Below, piece by piece: positions 46,352 through 54,407 of a stretch of DNA of 54,540 bases. This stretch comes from Gammaproteobacteria bacterium. Its GTDB lineage: Bacteria; Pseudomonadota; Gammaproteobacteria; Natronospirales; REEB76. The position numbers and the translations under genes were made by a program. The notes under the pieces were generated by a model. It worked only from the letters and a program-made list of their open reading frames with translations. It did no database searches and was not told the origin of the DNA. The stretch's first letter is position 1, and each line of letters opens with the position of its first letter. The DNA is taken from contig DASVOS010000016.1 of the NCBI GenBank assembly GCA_036383255.1, positions 1 to 54,540 on the forward strand. The letters are read 5' to 3'.

Positions 46352-47053
46352 ATGGAAGAGAACGATCTCAGCACACACATCTCGCATGCCTTCAACGATG
46401 ACCTGACGCGGATCCGCACCCTGACGCTGGACATGGGACACATGGTGGAGCGGCAGATCGGCGCTGCACTCACCGCGCTCACCACCGCGGACGTGCATCT
46501 GGCCCACCAGGTGGAAGTGGAGGACTACCGGGTGGACCTCTTGGAGGTCGCCATCGACAACGAATGCAGCCGGGTGATCGTGCGGCGCCAGCCTACCGCC
46601 ATGGACCTGCGCTACGTGCTGTCGGTCATCAAGATCACCTCCGATCTGGAGCGGATCGGCGATGAGGCGGAGAAGGTGGCGCGCATCGCCGTGCACCTCA
46701 CGGGACTGGACCGCCCGTGGGACAACTACGCCGAGCTCGGCCTCCTGGGGCAGGACGTGCGGGACATGGTGCGGGACGCGGTCATGGCGTTCGAGACCTA
46801 CAACGTGCGCCTGGCGCGGGACGTGCTGCGCCGGGATGCGGCGGTGGACCAGCGTCACGAGGCCATCAACGCCCGCTGCATGGCTGCCATGAGCACCGAC
46901 CCCCGCGACATCCGCCGGCTGCTTTATGTGCTGTGGCTGACCCGGGCCCTGGAACGCGCCGGGGACCATGCCAAGAACGTGAGCGAGCAAGTGTTTTACT
47001 TTGTAGAAGGGCTGGATATCCGGCACGTGACTCCGACGCACGCGCCTGCCTGA
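46352..47053 (+). CDS. phoU: Phosphate signalling protein PhoU
   Basis: 233 aa, two PhoU three-helix repeats: 'MGHMVERQIGAALTALTTADVHLAHQVEVEDYRVDLLEVAIDNECSRVIVRRQP' and 'VRDMVRDAVMAFETYNVRLARDVLRRDAAVDQRHEAINARCMAAM', each with the metal-binding E/DxxxD-type helix and 'DLERIGDEAEKVA' / 'ALERAGDHAKNVSEQVFYF'. It mediates inhibition of PhoR by the Pst transporter at high phosphate. It normally ends the pstSCAB-phoU operon; here it lies between olsA and ppx. Shine-Dalgarno ggagg. Confidence 0.95.
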   Translation: MEENDLSTHISHAFNDDLTRIRTLTLDMGHMVERQIGAALTALTTADVHLAHQVEVEDYRVDLLEVAIDNECSRVIVRRQPTAMDLRYVLSVIKITSDLERIGDEAEKVARIAVHLTGLDRPWDNYAELGLLGQDVRDMVRDAVMAFETYNVRLARDVLRRDAAVDQRHEAINARCMAAMSTDPRDIRRLLYVLWLTRALERAGDHAKNVSEQVFYFVEGLDIRHVTPTHAPA

Positions 47054-47083
47054 CCGCCCCATTTTCGGGGTAACCTTAAGTCC

Positions 47084-48574
47084 ATGAAGAAGAAGCAGGC
47101 GCCCCACGTCCTGGCCGCGGTGGACCTCGGCTCGAACAGCTTCCACCTGCTGGTGGCGCAGGTCACCGGACGGCGCATCGAAGTGCTGGACAACATGCGG
47201 GAGATGCTGCGCTTCGGCTCGGGCCTGGATGCCCGCGGCCGCATCACCCGCCACGCGGAGTCGCGGGCGCTAGCCTGCCTCAAGCGTTTCGGCGACCGGC
47301 TCTCGGGCTACAACCCGGAGTTCGTGCGGGCGGTGGGCACCAACACCCTGCGCCGTGCCCGTGCCAGCCAGGACTTCATCGCCGAGGGCGGCCGCATGCT
47401 CGGGCACCCCATCGAGGTCATCAGCGGCATCGAGGAGGCACGGCTCATATATAGGGGCGTCTGCGCCTACCTGCCGCCCTCCCGCGAGCGGCGTCTGGTG
47501 GTGGACATCGGCGGCGGCAGCACCGAGCTCATCGCGGGGCAGGGCGGCGAACCGAAGTTGATGGAGAGCCTGGCGATCGGTTCCGGCACCGTCACCGACC
47601 AGCATTTCCTGCGCGCCGGCGTCACCCGCAAGAGCTACGCGGATGCGCTGCTGGCAGCGCGCCGCCGCCTGGAACCGGTGGAAGCGGCACTGCGTCGCGC
47701 CGGCTGGCGCGTGGCATTGGGCTCTTCCGGGACTATCCGGGCAGTGAGTAACGTGTTGGAGGAACTGGGCTGGACCCGCGGCGAGATCACCCATGCGGAC
47801 CTCCTGCGCCTCGCCGAGCTGCTGGTACAGAAGCGCCACCACCGCCGCTACGAGCTGCCGGGCCTCAAGGCGGAGCGCGCGCCGGTATTCGCCGGCGGCG
47901 TGGCGGTACTGCAGGCCGTGTTCGAAGCGCTGGATCTCGGCGTCATGGAAGTGGCGCCGGGCGCGCTACGTGAAGGCGTGCTGCTGGACCTCGTCGGCCG
48001 GCTCAAGGACCGGGACGTGCGGGCGGCGGCGGTGGACTCACTCATGGCCCGCTACAGCGTGGACCGGGAACAGGCCCGGCGCGTGGCGGACACAGTCCAG
48101 AAGCTCGCCCGCGGCGCGACCCATTGGGACCTGGGAGACGACGGCCGGCGCGCCCTGGGCTGGGCGGCGCAGCTGCACGAATGCGGCCGGGCGGTGGCCC
48201 GCAGCGGTTACCACAAGCATGGCGCCTACATCCTGGCGAACGCCGACATGGCGGGTTTCGCCCGCAACGAGCAGCAGCTCCTGGCGGCGCTGGTGCGAAG
48301 CCACCGGGGGAGGGTGGACCCCGACGTGTTCTATGGTTTCGCCTGGGCCGAGCAGGACAGGGCGCGCCGGCTCACGGCGCTTCTGCGCCTCGCCTATTCC
48401 CTCAATCGTGGCCACGAGCCCGAGGTGCCGCGCTTCAGCTTCAAGGTGCGGGGCAACCAGCTGAAGCTCAAGTTCCAGAAGGGTTGGCTCAAGCGCCGGC
48501 CGCTGCTGGAAGCGGACATGGAAGAAGAGATAAAGAACTTAAGAGACCTGGGATTCAATCTGAAGGTCAATTGA
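47084..48574 (+). CDS. ppx: Exopolyphosphatase (Ppx/GppA family)
   Basis: 496 aa. The ASKHA start 'VLAAVDLGSNSFHLLVAQV' and phosphate loop 'RLVVDIGGGSTELIAGQGG' are intact, with 'SLAIGSGTVTDQHF' and the C-terminal HD-like domain (about 320-496; 'LHECGRAVARSGYHKHGAYILANADMAGF'). The length fits Ppx (513 in E. coli). It removes terminal phosphates from polyphosphate. A taacct hexamer (47071-47076) ends 7 nt before the ATG and no Shine-Dalgarno is seen, so an extra near-leaderless promoter is possible. Convergent with ppk, 1 nt apart. Confidence 0.95.
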   Translation: MKKKQAPHVLAAVDLGSNSFHLLVAQVTGRRIEVLDNMREMLRFGSGLDARGRITRHAESRALACLKRFGDRLSGYNPEFVRAVGTNTLRRARASQDFIAEGGRMLGHPIEVISGIEEARLIYRGVCAYLPPSRERRLVVDIGGGSTELIAGQGGEPKLMESLAIGSGTVTDQHFLRAGVTRKSYADALLAARRRLEPVEAALRRAGWRVALGSSGTIRAVSNVLEELGWTRGEITHADLLRLAELLVQKRHHRRYELPGLKAERAPVFAGGVAVLQAVFEALDLGVMEVAPGALREGVLLDLVGRLKDRDVRAAAVDSLMARYSVDREQARRVADTVQKLARGATHWDLGDDGRRALGWAAQLHECGRAVARSGYHKHGAYILANADMAGFARNEQQLLAALVRSHRGRVDPDVFYGFAWAEQDRARRLTALLRLAYSLNRGHEPEVPRFSFKVRGNQLKLKFQKGWLKRRPLLEADMEEEIKNLRDLGFNLKVN

Positions 48575-48575
48575 T

Positions 48576-50642
48576 TTATTTATCCGCGTACTGCGCCAAG
48601 AGTTCTTGTTGTGCCGAATGGTGTTTCTTACCCTTGGCCGACAGCCGCCGATAGCGCCCGTCGGTGGCGAGCTGCCAGGCGCCGGTGTTGTCCTTGAGGT
48701 AGCGTTTCAGGTCCACCAGCAGCCGGTCCCGTAGCTTCTTCTGGGTGATGGGGAAGCACACCTCCACCCGGCGGAAGAAGTTGCGCTCCATCCAGTCGGC
48801 GCTGGCGCAGTAGACCTCGCGCTTGCCGCCGTTGTGGAAGCAGTAGACCCGGGTGTGCTCCAGGAAGCGGCCCAGCACGGAGCGCACCCTGATGTTGTCG
48901 GACATGCCCGGGATGCCGGGCCTGAGGCAGCACACTCCTCTTACGATCAGGTCGATCTTCACCCCCGCCATCCCGGCCCGGTACAGGGCCTGGATCACGC
49001 CGGGTTCGGTGAGGGCGTTCAGCTTGGCGATGATGCGGGCCGGCTTGCCGGTGGCGGCATGCTTGCGCTCCCGGTCGATCATCTCAACGACGTCGGTGTG
49101 CAGCGTGAACGGCGACTGCTTGAGGCAGGAGAGCTTGCTCAGCTTGCCGAGACTGGTGAGCTGCAGGAAGATGCGGTTCACGTCCTCACCCATGTCCGCG
49201 TCGGCGCTGAACAGGCTGTAGTCGGTGTAGATGCGCGAAGTGCGCGGGTGGTAGTTGCCGGTGCCGAGGTGCACGTAGCGCCGGAGTCTCCGGCCCTCGC
49301 GCCGCACCACCAGTATCATCTTCGCGTGGGTCTTGTAGCCCACGATGCCGTAGACCACGTGGGCGCCGGCTTCCTGCAGGCGGTTGGCGAGCGCGATGTT
49401 GTCCGCCTCGTCGAAGCGGGCGCGCAACTCGATCACCACCGTGACTTCCTTGCCGGCATGGGCGGCGGCGAGCAGGGCGTCGACGATCGGCGAGTCCGGG
49501 CCGGTGCGGTACAGGGTCTGCTTGATGGCCAGCACCTTGGGATCGGCGGCGGCCTGGCGCAGGAAATCCAGCACCGGCATGAACGACTCATAGGGGTGGT
49601 GCAGCAGCACGTCCTTATCGTCCAGCACTTCGCAGATGGGCTTGCCGCCGGTGAACGCCTTGGGGATACCGGGGACGAACGGCGGGTACTTGAGCTCAGG
49701 CCGGTCCACCATGTCGTACACGGCGTCGAGGCGGCTCAGGTTCACCGGTCCTTCCACCGTGAAGAGGTCCTCGGGCGCGAGCTCGAACTCCGAGAGCAGG
49801 AACGCAGCGGTCTCCTCGGGGCATTCGGCCGCGACCTCGAGGCGCACCGCATCGCCGTAGCGGCGCGAGGCCAGCTCACCCTGCACGGCGCGCAGCATGT
49901 CGTCGATGTCTTCCTCGTCCACATACAGATCGCTGTTGCGGGTGACGCGGAACTGGTAGCAGCCCGTCACCTTCATGCCCGGGAACAGCTCTTCCACGTG
50001 GGCGTGGATGACGGAGGAGAGCAGCACGAAGGGGTGCCCTTCCTTCGCCTCCGCCGGGATCTGGATGACGCGCGGCAGCGAACGGGGCGCCTGTACCACT
50101 GCCATGCCGCTGTTGCGGCCGAAGGCGTCCTTGCCCTCCAGTGAGACGATGAAGTTGAGGCTCTTGTTGAGGATGCGCGGGAAGGGGTGTGAGGGGTCCA
50201 GCCCCATGGGCGAGAGCACCGGCAAGACTTCATCGTGGAAGTACTTGTGCATCCAGGCCTCCTGGGCGGCATTCCACTCGCTGCGCTTCAGCACGCGGAT
50301 CGCCGCCTTCTCGAGCGCCGGGATCAAGAGCTCGTTGAGCGTGCGGTACTGCTGGCTGACGAGGTCGCGGGCCTCCTCGCTGATGCACCGCACCGCCTCG
50401 GACTCCGGCAGGTCGTCCGGGCCCATGGGCGCGGTCTGGAGCTCCAGGCGCTGCTTCAGGCCCGCCAGCCGAATCTCGTAGAACTCGTCCAGGTTGGTGG
50501 AGGAGATGCACAGGAAGCGCAGCCGTTCGAGCAGCGGCAGGGAGGGGTCCTGGGCCAGGTCCAGCACCCTGCGGTTGAATGCCAGCTGGCTCAACTCACG
50601 GTTGATGTAGAGCCCGGGTTGGTTGAGGTCCACGCTGTCCAC
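48576..50642 (-). CDS. ppk: Polyphosphate kinase 1
   Basis: 688 aa from the GTG at 50642, equal to the length of E. coli PPK. Motifs: N-terminal 'LYINRELSQLAFNRRVLDLA', 'HHPYESFMPVLDFLRQAA', first active His in 'VVYGIVGYKTHAKMILVVRR' and second in 'YVHLGTGNYHPRTSRIYTDYSLF'. It makes polyphosphate from ATP. The frame opens at an ATG at 50675, but a PhoB box overlaps that codon and its -10 (50649-50654) lies downstream of it. Predicted +1 coincides with the GTG, so a leaderless start is proposed. No Shine-Dalgarno supports either start. Confidence 0.93.
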   Translation of the reverse strand: MDSVDLNQPGLYINRELSQLAFNRRVLDLAQDPSLPLLERLRFLCISSTNLDEFYEIRLAGLKQRLELQTAPMGPDDLPESEAVRCISEEARDLVSQQYRTLNELLIPALEKAAIRVLKRSEWNAAQEAWMHKYFHDEVLPVLSPMGLDPSHPFPRILNKSLNFIVSLEGKDAFGRNSGMAVVQAPRSLPRVIQIPAEAKEGHPFVLLSSVIHAHVEELFPGMKVTGCYQFRVTRNSDLYVDEEDIDDMLRAVQGELASRRYGDAVRLEVAAECPEETAAFLLSEFELAPEDLFTVEGPVNLSRLDAVYDMVDRPELKYPPFVPGIPKAFTGGKPICEVLDDKDVLLHHPYESFMPVLDFLRQAAADPKVLAIKQTLYRTGPDSPIVDALLAAAHAGKEVTVVIELRARFDEADNIALANRLQEAGAHVVYGIVGYKTHAKMILVVRREGRRLRRYVHLGTGNYHPRTSRIYTDYSLFSADADMGEDVNRIFLQLTSLGKLSKLSCLKQSPFTLHTDVVEMIDRERKHAATGKPARIIAKLNALTEPGVIQALYRAGMAGVKIDLIVRGVCCLRPGIPGMSDNIRVRSVLGRFLEHTRVYCFHNGGKREVYCASADWMERNFFRRVEVCFPITQKKLRDRLLVDLKRYLKDNTGAWQLATDGRYRRLSAKGKKHHSAQQELLAQYADK

Positions 50643-50648
50643 GCCGCT

Positions 50649-50682
50649 TATATACGCATCCAGGTTGACAAGCATATGACAG
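50649..50682 (-). promoter_or_regulatory. Pho box and -10 of ppk
   Basis: Minus strand: ctgtcat (50682-50676), atgc, ttgtcaa (50671-50665), 10-bp gap, then tatata (50654-50649). The layout is that of a PhoB-activated promoter. It overlaps the ATG at 50675. Confidence 0.78.
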
Positions 50683-50760
50683 GGACGCCGTCCCGACGCG
50701 GCAATACAACATATGCGCCTGGATCCGTGGGGGGCGAGGGCCGTGCTGTGGTGTTTTAAC

Positions 50761-50816
50761 CTGTCACATCAGGTTCCCGGTTCTGTAATCTGCCTGTCAT
50801 AGGCGCTCCGTAACCT
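50761..50816 (+). promoter_or_regulatory. Pho box array and -10 of the porin gene
   Basis: Half-sites at 11-bp intervals: ctgtcac (50761), a degenerate ggttccc (50772), ctgtaat (50783) and ctgtcat (50794-50800). The last two form a canonical 7-4-7 box. After a 10-bp gap comes taacct (50811-50816) as -10. Multiple PhoB dimers on one face of the helix are likely. Confidence 0.78.
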
Positions 50817-50871
50817 TGCCCGCCATCCGGTCCTGCCGGCAGATTTCATCAATCATAGGGAGACCTTTGAC

Positions 50872-51972
50872 ATGCGTAAGTTCAACCTGATTTCCCTGGC
50901 GGTCGCAGCGGTCCTGGCCGCCCCGCTGGCCCATGCCGACGTCGGCGACACGACCCTCGGCGGCGTGCTGTACACCGACCTGACCAGCATCAGCACCACC
51001 CAGGATACCGCCACCGGCTCGACCGACAAGGACCCGAACGGTTTCGGTCTGGACGTGAAGCGCGCTTATCTGATCTTCAACCATGACTTCGACGACATGT
51101 GGTCCATGAACGTGACCACCGACTTCAACTTCCCGAAGCTGTCGGTCACCGGCACGGACTCCACCGGCGCCACTGTCAACTCCAGCGGCAACGCCCCTGA
51201 GACCCAGGTTTTCATCAAGAAGGCCTACGTGCAGGGCAAGTTCAGCAAGCTGGCCGTGCTGCGCGTCGGCGCCGCCGACATGCCCTGGATCCCGTACGTG
51301 GAAGGCGTGTACGGCTACCGCTTCGTGGAGAACACCCTCATCGACCGCACCGGTTTCGGCAACTCCGCCGACTGGGGCGTGAACCTGAACGGCAGCGGCG
51401 ACCTCGCCAACTACTCCGTGTCGCTGGTCAACGGCGGCGGCTACAAGAACCCGAGCCGCAGCAAGGGCATGGACGCGGAAGGTCGCGTGAGCTTCGCGCC
51501 GCTGGACGGCAAGCTGATCATCGGCATCGGCGCCTATACCGGCAAGCGCGGCAAGGACATGGAAGCCGCTCCCGCCGCCAACACCGCTAGCCGCCAGGAC
51601 CTATTGCTGGCCTGGAAGGACGCCGGCCTGACCGTGGGCCTCGAGTGGTTCAGTGCCGACAAGTGGAACGACGTGACCAACACCGGCACCACCACCAAGT
51701 CGGACGGCACCTCGCTGTTCGCGTCCTATGACTTCCCGGGCACCGACTTCTCCGTGTTCGGCCGCTACGACGACGTGAAGCCGACCAAGGACACTTTCTC
51801 CACCCAGGAAGACAAGTACTACAACGCCGGCTTCGCCTGGAAGTCGAACAAGAATGTGACCTGGGCCCTCGCCTACAAGAGCGACAAGGTGACGGACAAC
51901 CTCAAGCTCGGCAACACCACTAACTCCCTGAAGACCCAGGAATTCGGCATCTGGGCCCAGGTGAAGTTCTGA
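50872..51972 (+). CDS. Outer-membrane porin, probably phosphate-starvation inducible
   Basis: 366 aa with signal peptide (MRKFNLISLAVAAVLAAPLAHA) and about 16 predicted amphipathic strands, ending 'LKTQEFGIWAQVKF' with terminal Phe. Features such as 'GFGLDVKRAYLIFNHDFDDMWSMNVTTDFNF', 'VFIKKAYVQGKFSKLAVLRVGAADMPWIPYVEG' and 'YRFVENTLIDRTGFGNSADWGVNL' place it with OprO/OprP-like and short-chain porins. A Pho box array upstream supports phosphate or polyphosphate uptake; channel selectivity cannot be read from sequence. Shine-Dalgarno (gggaga) upstream. Divergent from ppk. Confidence 0.88.
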   Translation: MRKFNLISLAVAAVLAAPLAHADVGDTTLGGVLYTDLTSISTTQDTATGSTDKDPNGFGLDVKRAYLIFNHDFDDMWSMNVTTDFNFPKLSVTGTDSTGATVNSSGNAPETQVFIKKAYVQGKFSKLAVLRVGAADMPWIPYVEGVYGYRFVENTLIDRTGFGNSADWGVNLNGSGDLANYSVSLVNGGGYKNPSRSKGMDAEGRVSFAPLDGKLIIGIGAYTGKRGKDMEAAPAANTASRQDLLLAWKDAGLTVGLEWFSADKWNDVTNTGTTTKSDGTSLFASYDFPGTDFSVFGRYDDVKPTKDTFSTQEDKYYNAGFAWKSNKNVTWALAYKSDKVTDNLKLGNTTNSLKTQEFGIWAQVKF

Positions 51973-52009
51973 TCCGGTCCTAAGTTCCAAGCCTCCGAGA
52001 CGAGAGTTG

Positions 52010-52040
52010 GGGCGGGTCTGCAAAGACCCGCCCTTTTTTT
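52010..52040 (+). terminator. Terminator of the porin gene
   Basis: gggcgggtct / agacccgccc, a 10-bp perfect stem with loop gcaa, then seven T residues. Confidence 0.95.
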
Positions 52041-52215
52041 GGGGGCAGCGATTCTCATGCCTACCCGCCCCCGGCGGTCACAGTGGCGGGCCCGCCTTTT
52101 CGGCCGCATGCGGCTGTTCCTTAAGACTTCAGTTCTTCATGGCCCCTTAACAGGGGCGCAAGAAAATCCCGCCAGAATGCCGCTCGAACCCCACCCCGCG
52201 AAAGGACCTGCCGCC

Positions 52216-52368
52216 ATGAAGCTCATCAACACCGATTCCTACACGCTGGAAAGCCGCCTGCAGCGGCTGGCCTCGGGCCGCCGGCGCCGCCGCCTGAACC
52301 GCCACGCGCCCGGAGCGAACCCCGGGGACAACAGCCCCCGCGGCACCACGCCCAAGAAAGCCGCCTGA
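52216..52368 (+). CDS. Small basic hypothetical protein
   Basis: 50 aa: MKLINTDSYTLESRLQRLAS..., then 'GRRRRRLNRHAPGANPGDNSPRGTTPKKAA'. Shine-Dalgarno aaagga 10 nt upstream. The first 20 residues can form an amphipathic helix; the rest is Arg/Pro-rich. It lies between the porin and pstS and could be a stress- or Pho-regulated small protein. A stem of cccgcccac...gctgtgggtt type follows near 52390-52420. Coding status moderately sure. Confidence 0.5.
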   Translation: MKLINTDSYTLESRLQRLASGRRRRRLNRHAPGANPGDNSPRGTTPKKAA

Positions 52369-52506
52369 CCCGAGTTCTCCGCCCGCTTACCCCCGCCCAC
52401 AGCGCCCATGGCTGTGGGTTTTTCGTTTTCCTTCCGATGCGGTAAAGGCAGGGCGAAACGTCAAATCACGGGGGCGGCCGGACGCTGTAATACTGTTGAA
52501 ATATTT

Positions 52507-52540
52507 CAGTCATGGAGGCGTAACGCCCCTCCCCTAAAGT
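52507..52540 (+). promoter_or_regulatory. Pho box and -10 of pstS
   Basis: cagtcat (52507-52513), ggag, gcgtaac (52518-52524), 10 bp, then taaagt (52535-52540). Weaker than the other three boxes but with the same geometry. A 12-bp palindrome (tgaaatatttca) lies immediately upstream, overlapping its first bases. Confidence 0.6.
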
Positions 52541-52613
52541 GGCGCGCATCCCGGACGGGCAGGCCCCGCGGGCGTGCCAGATCCGACCATCTCTTAAATT
52601 AGGGAGTCACGAC

Positions 52614-53672
52614 ATGTCAGTCACTTTCATCAAAAAGGCGGCCCTGGCTGCCGGCATGCTGGCCGCCAGCCTCGGCGGCGCCGCTTCGGCGGCCGATCAG
52701 CAGCAGTTCACCGGCGCCGGCAGCACGGCCATCTACCCGGTGCTGTCCGCCTGGTCCGATACCTACCACAAGGACACCGGCATCGCCTTGAACTACCAGT
52801 CCATCGGCTCCGGCGGCGGCATCAAGGCCGTCGAGGAGAAGACGGTGAACTTCGGTGCCACCGACAAGCCCCTGACTCCGGACGTGCTGACCCAGAACAA
52901 CCTGGTGCAGTTCCCGGCGATCATCATCGGCATCACCCCGGTGGTGAACATCCCGGGCGTGGCCCCCGGCCAGATGGTGTTGAACGGCCAGGTGCTGGCG
53001 GACATCTACCTGGGCAAGATCACCAACTGGAACGACAAGGCCATCGTGGCCCTAAACCCGGGTCTGACCCTGCCGGACTCCACCATCGCCGTGGTGCACC
53101 GCGCCGACGGCTCGGGCACGACCTTCACCTTCACCAACTACCTGTCCAAGGTCTCCGACGAGTGGAAGACCAAGGTGGGCTCCGACACCGCCGTCTCCTG
53201 GCCGACCGGCCTCGGTGGCAAGGGCAACGCGGGCGTGGCCAACTTCGTCAACCAGGTGAAGGGCTCCATCGGCTACGTGGAATACGCCTATGCGCTGCAG
53301 AACAACATGGCCTATACCAAGATGGCGAACCATGACGGCAAGACCGTCGCCCCGGAGCTGAAGAGCTTCCAGGCGGCCTCGGCCAATGCCGACTTCACCA
53401 AGGTGGAGGGTTTCTACCTGATCCTGACCGACCAGCCGGGTGCCGAGAGCTGGCCGATCACGGGCGCCACCTGGGTGCTGATGCGCTCCGATGGTGACAA
53501 GGCCCAGAACACCGCCGTGGCCAAGTTCTTCGGCTGGGCCCTGACCAAGGGTCAGGCGCAGGCCGAGAAGCTCCAGTACGTGCCGCTGACCCAGAAGACC
53601 TACGACCTGATCGCCTCCTACTGGAAGGCCAAGCTGGGCATCACCCTGAATAGCCACCAGAACTTCCACTGA
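52614..53672 (+). CDS. pstS: Periplasmic phosphate-binding protein PstS
   Basis: 352 aa from the ATG at 52614 (Shine-Dalgarno aggga); an earlier in-frame ATG is rejected because the signal peptide MSVTFIKKAALAAGMLAASLG starts here. Phosphate-binding loops: 'FTGAGSTAIYPVLSAWSDTY', 'SIGSGGGIKAVEEKTVNFGATDKPLT', 'VVHRADGSGTTFTFTNYLSKV', 'WPTGLGGKGNAGV'. It binds inorganic phosphate for the PstCAB ABC transporter. pstC, pstA and pstB do not follow: a terminator and tRNA genes do, so pstS is transcribed alone. Confidence 0.95.
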   Translation: MSVTFIKKAALAAGMLAASLGGAASAADQQQFTGAGSTAIYPVLSAWSDTYHKDTGIALNYQSIGSGGGIKAVEEKTVNFGATDKPLTPDVLTQNNLVQFPAIIIGITPVVNIPGVAPGQMVLNGQVLADIYLGKITNWNDKAIVALNPGLTLPDSTIAVVHRADGSGTTFTFTNYLSKVSDEWKTKVGSDTAVSWPTGLGGKGNAGVANFVNQVKGSIGYVEYAYALQNNMAYTKMANHDGKTVAPELKSFQAASANADFTKVEGFYLILTDQPGAESWPITGATWVLMRSDGDKAQNTAVAKFFGWALTKGQAQAEKLQYVPLTQKTYDLIASYWKAKLGITLNSHQNFH

Positions 53673-53724
53673 TCGCGGGGAGGGGGCCGGACACCCGGTA
53701 AGGGCTCCGGCGGACCTCTAAGGG

Positions 53725-53765
53725 GCGGCGGTAGGGCAATAGTGCCCTGCCGCCGCCGCTTTTTT
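53725..53765 (+). terminator. Terminator of pstS
   Basis: gcggcggtagggca / tgccctgccgccgc, a 14-bp stem with one G-T pair and loop atag, then cgc and six T residues. The rest of the 300-nt gap to tRNA-Tyr holds only the tRNA promoter. Confidence 0.93.
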
Positions 53766-53927
53766 AGCCATCCCAAAAGAGATCGTCACCCTCTCTAAGG
53801 GGCCTACAAGCCCCGGATTGGCCCCTCCTATGCTTTAGAGCCATCCGGCCGGTGAAAGTGTCGTGCGCGGCAGGCCCGCAAGGCCCCACCCATACCCCCG
53901 AAACCCGCGCCGTTCCTGGGCTTTAAG

Positions 53928-53957
53928 TTGACACGGTTCAGCCACTTATCAGACAAT
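53928..53957 (+). promoter_or_regulatory. Promoter of the tRNA-Tyr-Gly-Thr-tuf operon
   Basis: A perfect -35 ttgaca (53928-53933), 18-bp spacer and gacaat (53952-53957) as -10. +1 would fall about 10 nt before tRNA-Tyr. A GC-rich discriminator (ccggc) follows, as in stringently controlled stable-RNA promoters. Confidence 0.7.
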
Positions 53958-53973
53958 TACCGGCTTCGCCTGT

Positions 53974-54060
53974 GGAGGGGTACTCAAGCGGCCAACGAGG
54001 GCAGACTGTAAATCTGCTGGCTTCACGCCTACGAAGGTTCGAATCCTTCCCCCTCCACCA
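53974..54060 (+). tRNA. tRNA-Tyr (anticodon GUA)
   Basis: 87 nt with encoded CCA and the long variable arm of a class II tRNA. The anticodon stem gcaga/tctgc encloses loop ctgtaaa (GTA). T-arm ggttcgaatcc. Very close to E. coli tRNA-Tyr. Confidence 0.97.
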
Positions 54061-54134
54061 GACAGTGCGGCGCTTAAGACCACCGGAGCCCTCGTTGGCA
54101 GGGTAGACCGGAGCGCCCGGACTAAACGCCTAAA

Positions 54135-54208
<74 letters not shown>

Positions 54209-54263
54209 GAGTGCTTGCTGGACTGAGTGTCGTCGAAAGAGTGAGAGAGACCGACTGTTTATC

Positions 54264-54339
54264 GCCCATGTAGCTCAGTCGGCAGAGCACGTCCTTGGTA
54301 AGGACGAGGTCACCGGTTCGATTCCGGTCATGGGCTCCA
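54264..54339 (+). tRNA. tRNA-Thr (anticodon GGU)
   Basis: 76 nt with encoded CCA. Acceptor gcccatg/catgggc, anticodon loop ttggtaa (GGT), T-arm ccggttcgattccgg. Last tRNA before tuf, as in E. coli thrT-tufB. Confidence 0.97.
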
Positions 54340-54349
54340 GGTCGCCCGA

Positions 54350-54365
54350 CTCCATATATATGGAG
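54350..54365. repeat. 16-bp perfect palindrome between tRNA-Thr and tuf
   Basis: ctccatatatatggag is fully self-complementary. It lies 10 nt after the tRNA and could form a processing or protein-binding site in the tRNA-tuf transcript. Confidence 0.7.
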
Positions 54366-54407
54366 AGGGCAGTGTGAGACGCAACAGAGCAAAAACGGAG
54401 TAGCACC

